From: Alectoria sarmentosa
Lineage: Eukaryota > Ascomycota > Lecanoromycetes > Lecanorales > Parmeliaceae
Direction of reading: 5' to 3'
Length of the DNA stretch: 41,230 nt
NCBI GenBank assembly: GCA_009733775.1
Contig: WOGZ01000295.1
Span: 1-41,230, forward strand
The first letter of the stretch is position 1. Each line of letters begins with the position of its first letter. The notes under the pieces are model-generated. The model did no database searches and was not told the DNA's origin. It saw only the letters and a list, made by a program, of their open reading frames with translations. The translations under genes were made by a program, and so were the position numbers. This document shows, piece after piece, positions 1 through 13,158 of this stretch.

Positions 1-108
1 AAAGTCTTTTATTACGTTTTTTGCATTATCGAATTTATTTTCATTAATATTATATCAATTAAGATCTTTATCGACGTTTTTTCACTTAATCTTATATTTA
101 AGACGATT

Positions 109-1330
109 TCATAATCTTTTTGAATTCAATATGTCTTTAATTATTTTTATTTTTTTATTTTTAACGATGATAGTTTTAAGAGAAGGGTTTTTTTGATTAA
201 ATAATGAATTAATAACGACGAGATTTAAGAGTTTAAAATGAAAGACGTTATAGATTTTCATGATTTTAAATAATTTTAACTTGTAGAAAGAATCGATAAT
301 GAATATAACTTTGAATGAATCGAACATTTTATCGTTCAATTTCTTAAATGATTTATTAATAACGATGTTTTTGCTATTAAAAAAGACGAGATCGCCTTTT
401 TTAAACGTTATATCTTTTTTATAACGATTAATTTATTCGATCATCGCAAATTGTGTTTTATTCAAGTTATCGCGTATGCAAGCGAGAATATTTTGCATAT
501 AATCGATGATATTCTCTACTTTCGCAGCATCAAAATGTTTTTAAATAATAACGTAATCAATAATATCAAGATTAAAGTTTATACGAGAATAAAAACCTTT
601 ATTTGCATAAAAGAGCGACACATTAATAAAGATTAAAACATTATTATTATTCGCAAATTCGGTTATGAATATTCATTTAATTCAATCGTTTTATATATGA
701 TTATAATAAATACGTAAATAACGTTTTAAGTCTTAATTGCTTCGTTTTATTTATTCATTTATTTTAAAATAAAAGATTATAAATAATTTAACTTGAATAT
801 CGAGTCTTTTACAAAAAGATTTTCATATTATAACAATAAATTGTGAATTTCGATCGAACATTATTGATGTTAATAATTCGTGTATATGAAAGACTTTTCT
901 GATGAGCATTTCAACAATATTTTTAGTAAATATGTTATCATTTTCCGTTGTGCATGATATATAATGACGCTTTTTAATTAAATAATTCATTACGACTTAT
1001 ATAACGTTATAACCTTTTAATAATAATAAATCGACGATGAAATTCATAAAAATGTCTTATTAACGTTTTTGTAAAATTTGAAATGATTATAATAAACCAT
1101 GTTCACGATGTTTAAAAGTTTTGATTCTTTTGCAAATGTGATAATTGTTGATATATATGACGACTATTATTCTTATACCTCTTTAATAATACTCTCGTTT
1201 AAATAATTCATATATATGAACGACTTTTGAATGATTATATGCAGGTTAATCGTGTATTTTTTAAATAATAATCGTATATATAAATTTAAATACTTATAAG
1301 CGATTTTTGTAATAAAGAATATCGTTCGTA
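109..1330 (-). pseudogene. Integrase and C-terminal chromodomain remnant (gypsy element 1)
   Basis: A minus-strand reading near 1090-1150 holds the integrase zinc-binding segment (YHICKRIK, where family members have CHIC), followed by a core-like DIFMNFIVDL (about 1040-1060) and the later EMLIRKVFHIHELLTSI-type segment (about 850-910). At 350-540 the reading matches the integrase C-terminal region (DNLNKTQFAMIE, FKKGDLVFL). At 109-339 it runs through YKLKL, a His-Phe block and KDILNSKR, the start of a chromodomain. Chromodomains of this kind direct integration toward marked chromatin. All pieces are broken by stops. Confidence 0.82.
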
Positions 1331-1524
1331 ATAGCGCATTTATTGAGTGTGATATTTCTTAATTTCTTTTTATCATTAATGATTATTTTGCGTATTTCGT
1401 TGCATTCGTTATCGACTTTATTCGCTTCGAACGCTTTATAATAAAGAGAATCATTAATAACATTAACTTCGAACTCGATATTATCGAGATTTAAGCGATT
1501 CGATATAAAAATGATTTAATGTTA

Positions 1525-3504
1525 TTATCTGAGCCGTTTATTCGTAAAATCGATAAATTTACATTTAATTATTCGAATAAGAGCATCAATTTTAAGATTT
1601 TGTAATCTCGAACGATAAATGATTTTGATATTATATTCGAATAACATATCGAAATATTTAGCTTGACGACGATTTAAATCACGTTTTTTAACAAAATATA
1701 TAAAATCTTTGTGATTCATGAATATCTTAATCGAAATGTTGATACATTTCAATTCGGGTCGTTAATGTTTTAAATATCGAATAATAACGAGTAATTCTTT
1801 ATCGTAAATCTGATAATTACATTCGATCGAAATTAGATTCTTATTGTAAAAGATCACTGAATATAATATTCCCTCATCATTATATTGTAATAATATTTCT
1901 TTATTAATATAATCGAAAAAATTCATTTTTAGAATTGTTTTTTTGAATTTATCGAAATGTCGCAAAGTAGAAATTCATGTAACGTTGATTTTCAATTAAA
2001 TAAAGACTTTTTGACAGGCGAATAATCATTTATAAATAATATTTTTTTTTATAAAACGAATCATCGATTTGATTATTTTCGAAAAATCTTTTATGAATTT
2101 TTTATAAAAATTACAAAACTCGATAAAGGCTTATATTTGTTTTAAATTTATAAATTGTGCTCAGTCGACGACGACCTATATCTTAATTAAATTTATTCGT
2201 AATTTATCGATAGATATCAATAAATTTAAAAATTTGATCTTTTATATATGAAATTCGCATTTGAGAATGTTTATTTATAAATCGATCTTTTATAACTTTT
2301 GAAAAATTAATTAAATATGTTGAATGTGTTTCTTTTTGATTTTGCTATAAATAAAGATATTATTTAAATATATTTAACAAAAGTCATTCAGATATTCGAA
2401 GAAAATGTCGTTTATGTATTATTAATAAATAGCAAAGTCATTTATTAATTCAAATGAAAGTATTCGATATTTATATATTTTAAAAAATATGATAAATGTA
2501 ATAAAGTTCTCGCTATCGAAATGCATTCGAAATTTATTAAAAATAACGATAATGTTAAATCATATAAAATACTTGCAATTTTATATTTTTGTTAAAATCT
2601 CATTTATTAATGAAATAAAATATCGATTTTTTTTGATAATAGCGTTCAGTTTTCGATAATTCACATAAAATCGTAGATTTTCATTTGATTTCTCAATAAA
2701 TAAAACAGATGAGATAAATAAAGCATAATTAAATACGATAAATCCTTTCTTAAAATGTTCGTTTAAATATTTCTTAACTTGTTCGAATTTGTGATCTGAT
2801 AATAAATAAATTCGATTTTTAAATAATGCATTTTTGTTTACTTTCTCAACAAATTTCAATTTGTAATCATAAAAACGATGTGAAAATAATACGTTCGCTT
2901 ATGATTTATCAAAAACATTTATATAATCATAATAATTCATAGAAAATTTATTAAACATCTCTTAAAAAGTGAGAATCTCAACATTATTGATTTGAGCGTC
3001 CTTTGATATGTATAATTCATAACATTTTTTGTATTTGATTTCGAAGCCGCATAAATATAACTTATTAATTAATATACGATTATCTCGTTATAATTGTGAT
3101 ATAATCTCGAAAAACTCATTGAAAATATCGTAAATCTCATTCATTATTAAAAAAAAGAGTTTGTTTTCTTTGTTTCGAGTTAAATGATAATAAATCGATG
3201 CGTTAATTTCAATAATATCGATAAAATCAGACTTTTTAATCGTCTTTTCTTTAAATATCTTAAATATCGATATCGATCTTTTTCTATTTGAGATGTCTTT
3301 GAAATAATTCATATCGAAATTATTTTTATTCGATTCATTCTTAATAATAAGTTTAAAAGGTCGTATAATAATAATAAATAATGTTTTTAATAAAAACGAT
3401 AAGTTCTCAAGTGCTGATGCCTTATTGTCATCATGTTTATATCGTTCAAACACAAATAACATTTTATCTTTTAACATATCGAATACGATTTTATATTTAT
3501 TCAT
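1525..3504 (-). pseudogene. Pol remnant: protease/linker, reverse transcriptase, RNase H (gypsy element 1)
   Basis: Several frame-shifted pieces match gypsy Pol. The piece at 2581-2859 has the fingers segment running from a Leu-Ser-Asp-His stretch through a Phe-Tyr-Val-Asn-Tyr-Arg-Lys-Leu-Asn block, the fungal equivalent of VDYRGLN. Around 2400-2450 a palm segment ends in YINDIF. The catalytic YLDD box is at 2359-2370 and now reads YLNN. The pieces at 1762-1965 and 1525-1752 carry RNase H motifs (LRHFD-like start, ECNYQIYDKELL, then LNRRQAKYF). Stops mostly sit where Gln or Trp codons are expected, as RIP predicts. Non-functional. Confidence 0.85.
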
Positions 3505-4001
3505 TCATAACTTTTCGAAAATCAAATCGTGTTATTTTAACGAAACGATAAGAATAAAATAAGATTTTTTTTTATGATCGTGTATATTCAAAATAAATAA
3601 AAAGTAATACGTAATAAGTTGTTTAAACAATCGTTTATTATAATCTCATAATGATTTTGATTTAAAAAGAGAATAAAGCTCGATTTATAAGCGTTTATAT
3701 ATTTTAAATACGATAATTTTATTAATAACGATATATGTCTCAATGCATTCGCAATTTATAAAAAAATTCGTAAATATCATTTATCGATTTTATGATAATA
3801 ACGTAATTGTCACTCGAAAGAAACGTCGTGTTAAAAGATTATTTGAAATATTCGTTAAACACACGTTCGTATTATCTTTTATCGTGATTTTAAAAAAAAT
3901 TAATCTTTTTTCGAGTCATTAAAAAAGTCTTTTAAATCATCGTCATCGTTATTATTCATTTTTATAGCATATATTCGAACAATTTTTTTATTCGATTGAA
4001 A

Positions 4002-5160
4002 ACAATCACGCTTGATGTGTTTAATTTAATTATAATTATAACACATAAACTTTTTAACATCGACTTCGACTTTAACTTTGATAAATGAGATCGATATAAT
4101 AAGTTTTATAAATGTTATTATAATGCGAGTGATTCTCGTTGTTGAAATAATTAATTTTCTTATTGAGAATATAATCTTAAATGTGAATGTCTTAAATTTT
4201 TCTTCATATTCAACACGCTGAATGTTATTCAATTTTCGTAAATATTCTTTAACAAATGTCAATTCGTTGAAACCTTCATATACGTCTCAATTCTTTTATA
4301 AACCTTCACGAATCTTCAAACGTAAATGTCATATTATATTATTTTTATCTTTATCGATGATCTAACTTAATCGAATAAAGTTGACGTAAAATTTCATAAA
4401 AGATATGATATCTTATTAAAATGAATTATATTGTCGTTTCGCATTGTCTTATCGATCAAATTTTTTATAAATATCGATTAAATCATTCATTATCTCTTTA
4501 TAAAATTGATATAAATTTAAATAATTTTTCAATCGACGTTTCATGATCTGTTCTGAAACTTTTTCTTTTAATTTAAAAATAATATAAATTAATTTAAACT
4601 CAGCAATAGAATATTAATCATGATTGATAATAAATTTATGATTCATTTTAAAAGATTAATCGTTTTATATAAAACTCTTTTCATTCGTAAAGATAAAAGA
4701 ATTAAATAATTTGAAAAACTTATTCTTTTTCGATATAAATCGATTTTTGAATTTATTATAAAAAAGTTCGTTCTTTAAATCCTTCTTTAAATTCTTTTTT
4801 AATAATTGAAATTTCATTATATTAATCTTTCGTTACAATTGTATCACTTGCTTCTGTTAATCACGAGCGATATTATTTAATTATTAAATCATTTGCTTCG
4901 ATTGATATAAAGAATTTATAATCTCGTTTTTGTCGATAATAACCTTATAAAAACGAGATAAAAACTCGCGAAAATCGTCTCGTTTAAAACGAAATTAATT
5001 TAACATATCAAGAAATTTCGTAAATGTAATTTTCGCTTAATATAATAATTGCTTATTAATAAAAATATATTATAAATTTGATTCATAATGCTTAAAGAGA
5101 TCTTTAAAATCTTCAAATATAATTAAAATACGACGTGATTTAATTTTGTTTAAGAGATCT
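4002..5160 (-). pseudogene. Gag remnant with CCHC zinc knuckle (gypsy element 1)
   Basis: The minus-strand reading ends in a degraded retroviral-type zinc knuckle of C-X2-C-X4-H-X4-C spacing. The first Cys codon is at 4041-4043, the His and the last Cys (4002-4004) are intact, the second Cys reads Tyr (TGT to TAT) and one position between Cys2 and His is a stop (compatible with CAA to TAA). Upstream, the frame through about 4026-4262 is basic and Gag-like. The 5' boundary near 5160 is only approximate. Confidence 0.65.
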
Positions 5161-5901
5161 TAAATGTGATTTATTTTTTCTATTTCGATAAAGATCATCG
5201 ATAAAAAAGAAAATAAAAGAGAAAAAGAAAAAAAGAGGTTTAAATATTTCGAAAAATGTAATATTAAAAAGTATTATAATAAAAAAGAATATTAACACTT
5301 CTCATTTAATGTGTTTAATGATTTTCGTATAATAAAGAAATTTGATTTTAATATATAAAAAACAATAAAGGATGCTATTTAATCGTTTATTTATTTATTA
5401 AATTTTTATGAAAATCATGTGTTAATTAAATAACGTTCTTTCAATTTCATTATTTATGCAAAAAATATTTATTATATCGTTATCGATTTTGTGCGAAAAA
5501 ACTTAATAATGCGAAGTGAAAAAAGAAAACTTTGAAAGATTATAAAATCGTGATTTCTTATTCGATGATAATGTCGTGAAAGATCTGAATATCTTTAATA
5601 ATGATCTTTCAAACGATATAATCGATGTTGTCTTAATTTGAATTGTATAAAAATGATGTATAATTATTTCTTTTGATTCGTTAATTAAACGAATGTTTCA
5701 ATATCTTCTTTATACTCGTTATTATTAATAAAACGAATCACTATCTCGATGCGAATTATTCGAATTTCAATTATCATAAATGATTTAACTTAAAGATACG
5801 ATATTTCAATAATTTTTATGTCTTGATAAAGTCTTTATCAGCACGATTCTTTAAATTCATTAATTAATACGAATAAAATGAGTGAGGTAACTTAATTATA
5901 A

Positions 5902-6105
5902 TGTTAAAATCAATATAAAATTATATCATATAAGTATATTGAATAAAACAACTAAATGAAAAGAAAGTATATACATAAAAAGAAGACATTTATATGAAAA
6001 CAAATATCTCTATTAAGTCACGCTAAGCCCAATCGAGTAATGTTAAAGAAATGTAATGTTAAAGAAAAATTAACTTTATTAAAAATGTAAAATACGCTCG
6101 TAACA
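5902..6105 (-). repeat. probable 5' LTR of the nested gypsy element
   Basis: On the minus strand the segment opens TGTTACGAGCG and can be closed at TTTTAACA, giving a 204-bp unit with TGTTA...TAACA ends, as LTRs have. The outer end lies exactly where the pol reading of the neighbouring element stops. The inner end is a guess, because no clear primer-binding site survives beside it. The partner LTR is outside the window. Confidence 0.45.
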
Positions 6106-8092
6106 ATTAATTTCAATAAATTAATTTTTTATTTAAATAAATTTATATTCGAATAATTAAGAAATGTTTTAAAAAATGAGATCGAGATGTTATATTTTCG
6201 AAATAATATAAAAAGTTTTTAAAGATCATTAAAATGCTTTTGAAAAATAAACGCTTTAATAATAATATCGTCGACATAAATTTTAACTTTCGCGTTTTTA
6301 AATTATCGAAAAATATAATTAATTTAACGTTATATATAAACGATTGAATTTATATATCTTATAATTAACACATTAAAAATCTTTTAATCACGATAAAAGA
6401 CGATTATTAACATATATTTATAATTTAAATATATTCGTTATTAATAAAAAAAGAAAATAACATTAATAATAACGATATATTAATAATTAATTAATATATT
6501 AATGATTTTTATTTATAAAAAAAAAACGTAAATATTTAAAAGAATTAAATTATTTAATTTTTTGATATTTATTATCGATTTATTTTTACGTTTTTCGTTA
6601 AAAAGTGTTTTTCAAATAATAAAAATCGAATAAACGAACGAAATAATATTTTTAATGACTTTCAAATGACCTTAATAATGAAATTCGTCGAATATATAAT
6701 TAATAATTTCACGATCTTTAATTTTGAAAAAGTAAATCTTAATTTTATTATTAATCTTGAATTGTTAATCATTTTTTAAAAAAAAATTTATTCATTTTTT
6801 TTAAAAAATCTTGACGAAATCGATATTTATTTAAATCTTTAAAAAATTAATAATTAACGTATTTAAGACCTGAATTTTCAAATCGTTTTCATAAATTATA
6901 ATTTCATTAAATAATTTAATTTCTCGTTTAAAAGAAAATGTTGACGCGTGATTCGAGATCTTTTTCAATAAATTCGAAATTTCTTTTAACGATTTCAAAA
7001 ACTTTTTTGATAAATAATTTTTAAAGATTTTAACATTGTTATAATAAAATCAAGTTTAATTAATGTTTAAAAACAATTTTTATAATTTATTTTGAAAACG
7101 TTATCAAATTTGAGTTTTTTCGATATTTGAATTGATGAATTTATTTCGTTTTTAATGAGAATATCGATTATAATATAATTTATTAAATGTGCGAATAGCG
7201 TGAAATTCGTTTACGTGAAAAATTCGAATAAGAAATCGCGATTTTTAGATAAATTGATAAATTTAATTAAAAAAATTACGTTATTGTGAGGGGATATGAG
7301 CGTTATTGATTTGATGTGAATTTTTTTTTTAATGAATTCGTCACGCGAGCGAGCAGATATCTCGATTTTAATTTTATAACTTTTTATAAAAGCGTTTTTA
7401 TTAATAACGTCGACGATAATGCTTTCGAAATTAATGATATCATTATTTATCAATAATTTAATTCGAAAATTATCGACGATGTGTATTTTTTTGCGAAAAT
7501 AAACGAGGACTTAATTTTTTTGAGAGTTCATTTTCGAAAAATAAAGATTCGTAATTATATATTCGATCGTTTTGTATTTAATAAAATCAATTTCGTGAAT
7601 TTTTAACGATGATGTCATTTTTGTTATTGCGATTTCATCAAATAATTTCTTTAATTATTATTTATTATTTAATATAACTTTATAATTCATATTTAAATAA
7701 ATTTCATTATTCTTTTTTTCAAACGTTAAACGAATTTTCGTTTAAACGTAATTTTAATTTTGAAATTCGAATCTTATATCGAGATTTTTAATCGATAAAT
7801 CAAATTTAATGATTTAAAAAAACGTCGAAAACGTCGATTTGAACTCGAAGTTTTATAATATTTCGTTATTATTAATTTATTTCGATTTCTTTATATAATC
7901 GGCGCGAAGATATTTATAAAGCTTAATTTTAAATAAAAAAGTTTCTTTATAATAACGATAATAAATTTCAATTTTTATAAAATCGATGAAAAATTTCTCG
8001 ATAATTGATAAATAATTAAAATAATATATATTATTATCTTTTTGATCTTTTTTAACGAAATATAACGATTTTATATTAACATTTCTTTTCAA
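6106..8092 (-). mobile_element. second RIP-degraded gypsy-type element: C2H2 finger, then reverse transcriptase with YVDDI
   Basis: On the minus strand the piece at 7877-8092 keeps the frame of a C2H2-like finger found in some fungal gypsy Pol proteins, with both Cys and one His replaced by Tyr and a retained KLYKYLR helix. The piece at 7211-7453 ends in NRDFLFE, preceded by a Pro/His-Asn-Val-Ile stretch typical of the segment before RT. RT follows: a KDREIINYIFDEFH block (about 6672-6720), KLNNL (about 6540), an INSIVYI segment and YVDDI with both aspartates intact at 6264-6278. The reading continues to about 6125 and stops where the first element begins at 6105. Subfamily is uncertain; identification as retroelement Pol is firm. 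Confidence 0.8.
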
Positions 8093-8699
8093 AACAACGT
8101 TATTTTTATATAAATGATTTTTCGCATTTTCGTTAATCGAGGCTTGATAAATAATCGTTTTCGAACATTATTATTATTAAGGTTTTTAAAAATCGTTTCA
8201 ATTTGAAAATTCTTGATTTCTTTATTCTTTTTTTTGAAAATTCGATTTATTTTGAGATCGAGAATTCGAAAATGTAAAATCGTATATATTTAATGAGATG
8301 ATAAATTAAAACGATTAACATATTTTTAATAACGTCGATTGAAATTAATAAGATTAATATTGAGAATTTGATTATTAATCGTATTGATTATAAACTTATT
8401 ATCTTTAATTGAAATAAACGTTTAAATCAAATTAATAAAAAAAAGACGAAGAATAAGATTAATATAATTGATGATCGAAAAACAATTATTTATTAAATTC
8501 ATTTTCTTGCTGCTATCGAGATTGAAATTAATTATAATTTTTTTTATTATTATCAATAAATCGAGATTATTAATTTTATTATAAAGATTTTAAAAATAAA
8601 CTTTTTATGTCGAAATTCTTTTCTTTTTTATATTTATTTATATATATTTATTAATTATATTTGAAATTATCAAATTTATTCAAAAAATCTTAAAATCGA

Positions 8700-11122
8700 A
8701 TTTCTTTTTTAAAACGTCAAATATTTCATTTAAGTTCAACATTCAATTCGTTATAAATAATATTGATTTGATTATCGACGTTAATAAATTTAACGTCTTT
8801 GATTTCTTAAAGGATACGTTAAATGTATTTTCGAAATTCTCGATAATTTTCGATATCGCGAAAAATATAACGTTTTCGAAAAAGCGAATCGATAACGATA
8901 TTAAAAGAAAACTTGAAACGTTTTATAAACATTCGTTTTTATTTATTAAACTTATTTTTAAGCTTGATAAAACGTTTATTATTTTTATAAAATTTCGTTA
9001 ATTATTATTTCAAAGCAAGATCTTTTAAATAAATTTAAAAATTAATATAAATAAGTTCATTTTTTTTAAAATTAATAACGTTTCGAACATATTCGAAAAA
9101 GAAATGCACATCACGAAAATAAATTTTTTTAAAAATGTGTTTCATAAATGAAGTCTCGAAAGTTATCGATTTATCTTTATATATCGAATTAAAAAATCCG
9201 ATATCGTTAAGATTTCATTTGAGTCGTTCGAAAGAATTTCTTTCGAAATCATCGATTTTTAAAAAATCTCGATTTTTTAATCGATCGAAAGATTCAAATT
9301 AAAATGAATTATTATAAACATATTATAATATAATAACGAAAACGATTATCGCGATAACGATCTACAATTAAAAATCGTTGAAATTCATTTTATTTATTAA
9401 ATCGATTAAATGAAAATAAATTATCTCGTCGACGAAAATGATTTTAATATTATAATCGATATTAAAAATATTGAAATCGTCGAAATGTAAAATCGTTGAT
9501 TAAAAAAGCGTTGATAAAGATGAAATATAAAACGTCGTTTTTATAAATAAAGATTTCTAAAATTTTCGCAAAATTTTAATGTTTTTATTAAAGATTTTCA
9601 AAAAGACACGTAGATAAAACTTGTCGACAATTTAATTTATTAATTAATTATGAAATTTGAAAAATCGTTATTTTGCTCGATTATCTTTTATTGAGAAGAT
9701 TTTTCGATTAATTTGAAAAGATCGAAAATTATTAAATATGATTTATTTAAAAAGTTGATAAGATTTTTTATCAATTAAACTCGTGAAAAAATGATTAATT
9801 TCAAAAAAAATTTGCAATTGAAAAAAAAGAATAACGATATTTCGAATAATTGAATTTAAAATCGAGATTGAAAAAATTATTTTGAATATCATAATGTCGA
9901 TAAATGTTGAAATTAATTAAAGATCGTGAATATAAAGCACGTAATCAAATAAAGATTATAAAAAAAATTGTTGAAAAAGGTGAAAAAGTATAAAAATAAA
10001 ATGAAAAACATTTATTTCGCGTATTCGTTTAATAAAATAATAAGATTTTGAAAAGAATTTTCAATTCGAAAATCGATGAAAATCTTGATAAGAATAAAAA
10101 TTTCGATAAAAGTTTTCGAGATCGATTTGAATTTCTTTGTAATAAAAACGGATTCGATGAAAAAAAAAATTAATGATGTCGTTATCATCAAAAACTTCGC
10201 TCGTTGAAAGAGAAATTGATATAATGAAAATTTGAAAAATGAAATATATTAAATAACTTTATATTCGAAAACTGTTGAAATAATTAAATTAAAGAATTTA
10301 TCGAATAATTTAACGATTTTAAGATTTGAAAAGCGCGAGCATAATGATAAAAAAAACTTTTAAATTTTATTAATAATTAATTAACATTAATAAAAATGTT
10401 ATTATTATATTATAATAATAATATAAATATAAAATTATGATATATATATAATTTGATTCTTGCTCTCAGAAATCTAATTATTTATAATGTTAAATTAAGA
10501 ATTTTATCGAGATACTTTCTCGATAGACAAACTTTTTTAATAAAATAAATATTTTATTAAACTCACATATTTATCGTGACACTTATGTCTTTATTATAAA
10601 TTTTTTATAAATATTTTAAAGAATTCGATAAGTCGATCGATCAAATATGCACTATATTGACGAAATTACGAATAAACATTAAAAATGTTGTTTCTCAGAC
10701 GTTATTATTAAATATATATATAATTATTATAATAATGAACGCTTATCAGAGAACGAAATACGTCATAATTAAACACACTCTCGATCAATCGAATAATTTA
10801 ACCTCGACGTTTACAATAAAGCGTTTTCGAAACGTCGAACAAAACACGTTTCGAATCATTATTATAATTGTTAAAGAAAAAGTTTATCAAAGTGACGAAA
10901 CAAATCAAAAAAATCAAAACGACGATATCGATCGCAAAAACAAATCGCACATTCAATGCTGAAAATGTGAAAAGTTCGAGCATTACGTTAATAAATGCCT
11001 TATCGATTCGAATAAAAACGATAAAAACTTCGAAAAGAACAATTAGAGCAATTCACGAAATAATCGTGATAATGATGATAACTTTTAAAAAAGTGATCGT
11101 TAAAAAAAGTAGACTCGAATAG
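8700..11122 (+). mobile_element. third retroelement remnant, Gag-like, with zinc knuckle
   Basis: Plus-strand readings at 8768-9001 and about 9400-9780 are basic, helical and Gag-like, but I cannot assign them firmly. At 10957-10998 the frame encodes an almost complete CCHC knuckle: Cys, stop, Lys, Cys, four residues, His, four residues, Cys. The stop TGA at 10960-10962 stands where Trp (TGG) is commonly found, a one-base RIP-type change. The reading before it (10657-10962) is rich in Asn, Gln and Lys. No pol follows before the non-coding repeats at 11140, so this is a solo Gag remnant or its pol has been lost. Confidence 0.55.
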
Positions 11123-11139
11123 TTTATAAAGGTTGAAAA

Positions 11140-11265
11140 TTAAATATATAAAAGTTTTATAAATTATAAACATATAAAAGTTTTACGAATATATAAGTAT
11201 ACGAAAATTCTACGGGCAAATAAATGATATACGAAAATTTTACGATATGTGAGTGATATAAAAAA
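11140..11265. repeat. degenerate tandem repeats
   Basis: Several imperfect copies of a unit of about 20-35 bp that contains ATATAAAAGTTTTA or ATACGAAAATTYTACG follow each other just downstream of the Gag-like remnant. They are too diverged to count exactly. They may be untranslated sequence of the same element. Confidence 0.4.
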
Positions 11266-11599
11266 TCTATTAAATGTGTGAGCGAAAGATTTATAAAAGA
11301 TGAGTATAAAGAATTTTTAAACAAAGAAAGTTTTCATAAAGAAGTGAACTTTTAAATTAATTTATACGATCATATTAATCAAAAGAAATGTTTTATGCTT
11401 TAAATCAAATAATTATAAAGAATTAAAAAGTAAGCTTGCTACAATGACAATGCTTTAAATTAAATAAATTTGTGATCTTTAAATAAAGGAAATGTTTATA
11501 AGAAAAGAATTCTTTAATGTGATTTATAAACTATATAATAAAATGAGAAAATCTCATCCTTAATTATCAAAATCGAAAAAAATAATAATTGCCTCGCTT

Positions 11600-12055
11600 G
11601 ATTCGTTTATGAAATATTATTAATGCAATCACGAGTGAAACATATAAATTCGATAGATAACCCGAAGGAAATACCCCTCGATTGACCGACATTTGATATG
11701 AAACTTTTAAGAATCTGATGAAAGCATAAAGTCCATTCTCGTGTATTTAATTGGTTCATGCCCGCCTGCATGGTTTCCTTTTTTATGTTCTTCATGATAA
11801 TCATAATCAATCATTCATAAGCCCTAGCCCTATTATCGGTCTATAGTTATTCCGCTGCGTAGCCTGTCCCCAACAACACGGGGCATGTCAGGTAGACACA
11901 TGTTTGCCAAGCACCCCCATCAGCGGGGTAACTGTGGGGTCAGCCCAACTGGACCTGGACCTTGCAGCCCTTATGAAATCTCATGAAAGATGGCGCCACG
12001 GTGGCGCATACCCTATATGAGGCGCATGCGACCATCCGGCCTGACAAGTTATAAG
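11600..12055. other. island of normal base composition inside the AT-rich block
   Basis: About 450 bp here have ordinary C and G content with no enrichment of CpG among them, unlike sequence on both sides. Short open frames exist on both strands, but none resembles a protein I know. Near 11990-12008 there is an imperfect palindrome around GGCGCCACGGTGGCGC. It could be unique DNA, a single-copy insertion or part of a young element that was never repeated and so escaped RIP. Confidence 0.6.
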
Positions 12056-13158
12056 ATTAAGAAGTCTTTAATAATTTTGCATTTTCTTCTTTATTTTCGT
12101 TACGAAATCTTAAAACGCTGGGACGATCTTTTAAAATATATAAACAATCGATTAAATCGATATTTAATATTAGGTTTTCAAATTCATTTATATTTGATAA
12201 TATTAATGTAACTTTATTCGATAATTAAAAAATAAAAGCTTAAAATAAACTTGCTCACAACGATGATTATTATTTTATTAAATTTTTCAAAATTGTATAT
12301 ATTATTACGCGACTTAAGGGAGAGACTATTAAATATACATTTTTTAAACGACGATAACGTTTTTATATTTCGGTTAACGAGCTTTTAAATTAATTGATTG
12401 ATTTTTACGAGACATCATAAAATATAATTTATAAAAAAAATCGTAAATCATATTTATTTGAAAAATAAGAGAAATAGTCGTTTTTTAAGTTTTATATAAA
12501 ATTTATAAAATATCTCGATTACAAATTTAAGTATAATAAATTTAATAAACAATTATTTAAATTTATAAGTCGAAACTATTTAATAAATTTTATTATAATC
12601 GATTTTAAAGCTTATTTTATTTATATTTTATACGTTTTAATAATTAATTTTCAATTAATCACAAATATCACGAAATTTCTAAAAATAATATAATATATTT
12701 CTTATATTGTGCGCGTTTGTTTTGATTATAATTAATGATTTTTATTTTCATTTATAGAATTTAAAATATGTTTTAATAATTTATATAATTTAATAATTTT
12801 TCATTATACGATCGATTTCGATTTCAAAAAATAAAAAATTTGTAATTTTTCGAAACACAAAATTTTTTATTAATATATCGAATATATTTAAAATCTCGAT
12901 ATATTCGCAATTTTTTTTTATATTATTTATTAAAGCTTTATTTATTGTTAATCGATTTAATTTTAAATAATATTTCGTACATTATTTTTATAATTTCTTT
13001 TCTTTAACATTATTTTCACGCGCAATTTAAACGATGAATGCGTTAAAATTAATCGATAAATAATTGAAACACTGTTGAATACGAGTCTTAATAACTTAAT
13101 ACGATTAATTTATTATAATTGATGTAATGTGATGAAAATGTAAAAAGGAAAAATAGTC
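12056..13158. other. AT-rich RIP-affected DNA, no recognisable gene
   Basis: About 1.1 kb of AT-rich sequence with frequent stops in all frames. I could not read any protein family in it. It is probably decayed repeat DNA continuing the block to the left. The composition changes abruptly at about 13160, where the gene block starts. Confidence 0.7.

Larger units (their letters stand above)
1..6105 (-). mobile_element. RIP-degraded Ty3/gypsy chromodomain retrotransposon (5' LTR to chromodomain; 3' end outside window)
   Basis: Read on the minus strand, fragments appear in the order expected of a chromovirus: Gag zinc knuckle (4002-4043), protease/linker (3088-3504), reverse transcriptase (about 2280-2860), RNase H (1525-1965), integrase (about 500-1300) and chromodomain (109-339). 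All are broken by stops and frameshifts. Substitutions are C-to-T or G-to-A, as RIP makes. A likely 5' LTR end begins TGTTACGAGCG on the minus strand at 6105. The element runs off the left edge, so its 3' LTR is not visible. It appears to interrupt a second gypsy element whose pol resumes at 6106. No part can be functional. The family assignment rests on motif order and residue similarity recalled from fungal gypsy elements. Confidence 0.88.

Noticed and set aside
1..13150. Could the AT-rich block be mitochondrial DNA or a centromere?
   Set aside because: It is full of mutated nuclear-type gypsy elements and lacks mitochondrial genes. A centromere cannot be excluded but nothing specific supports it.
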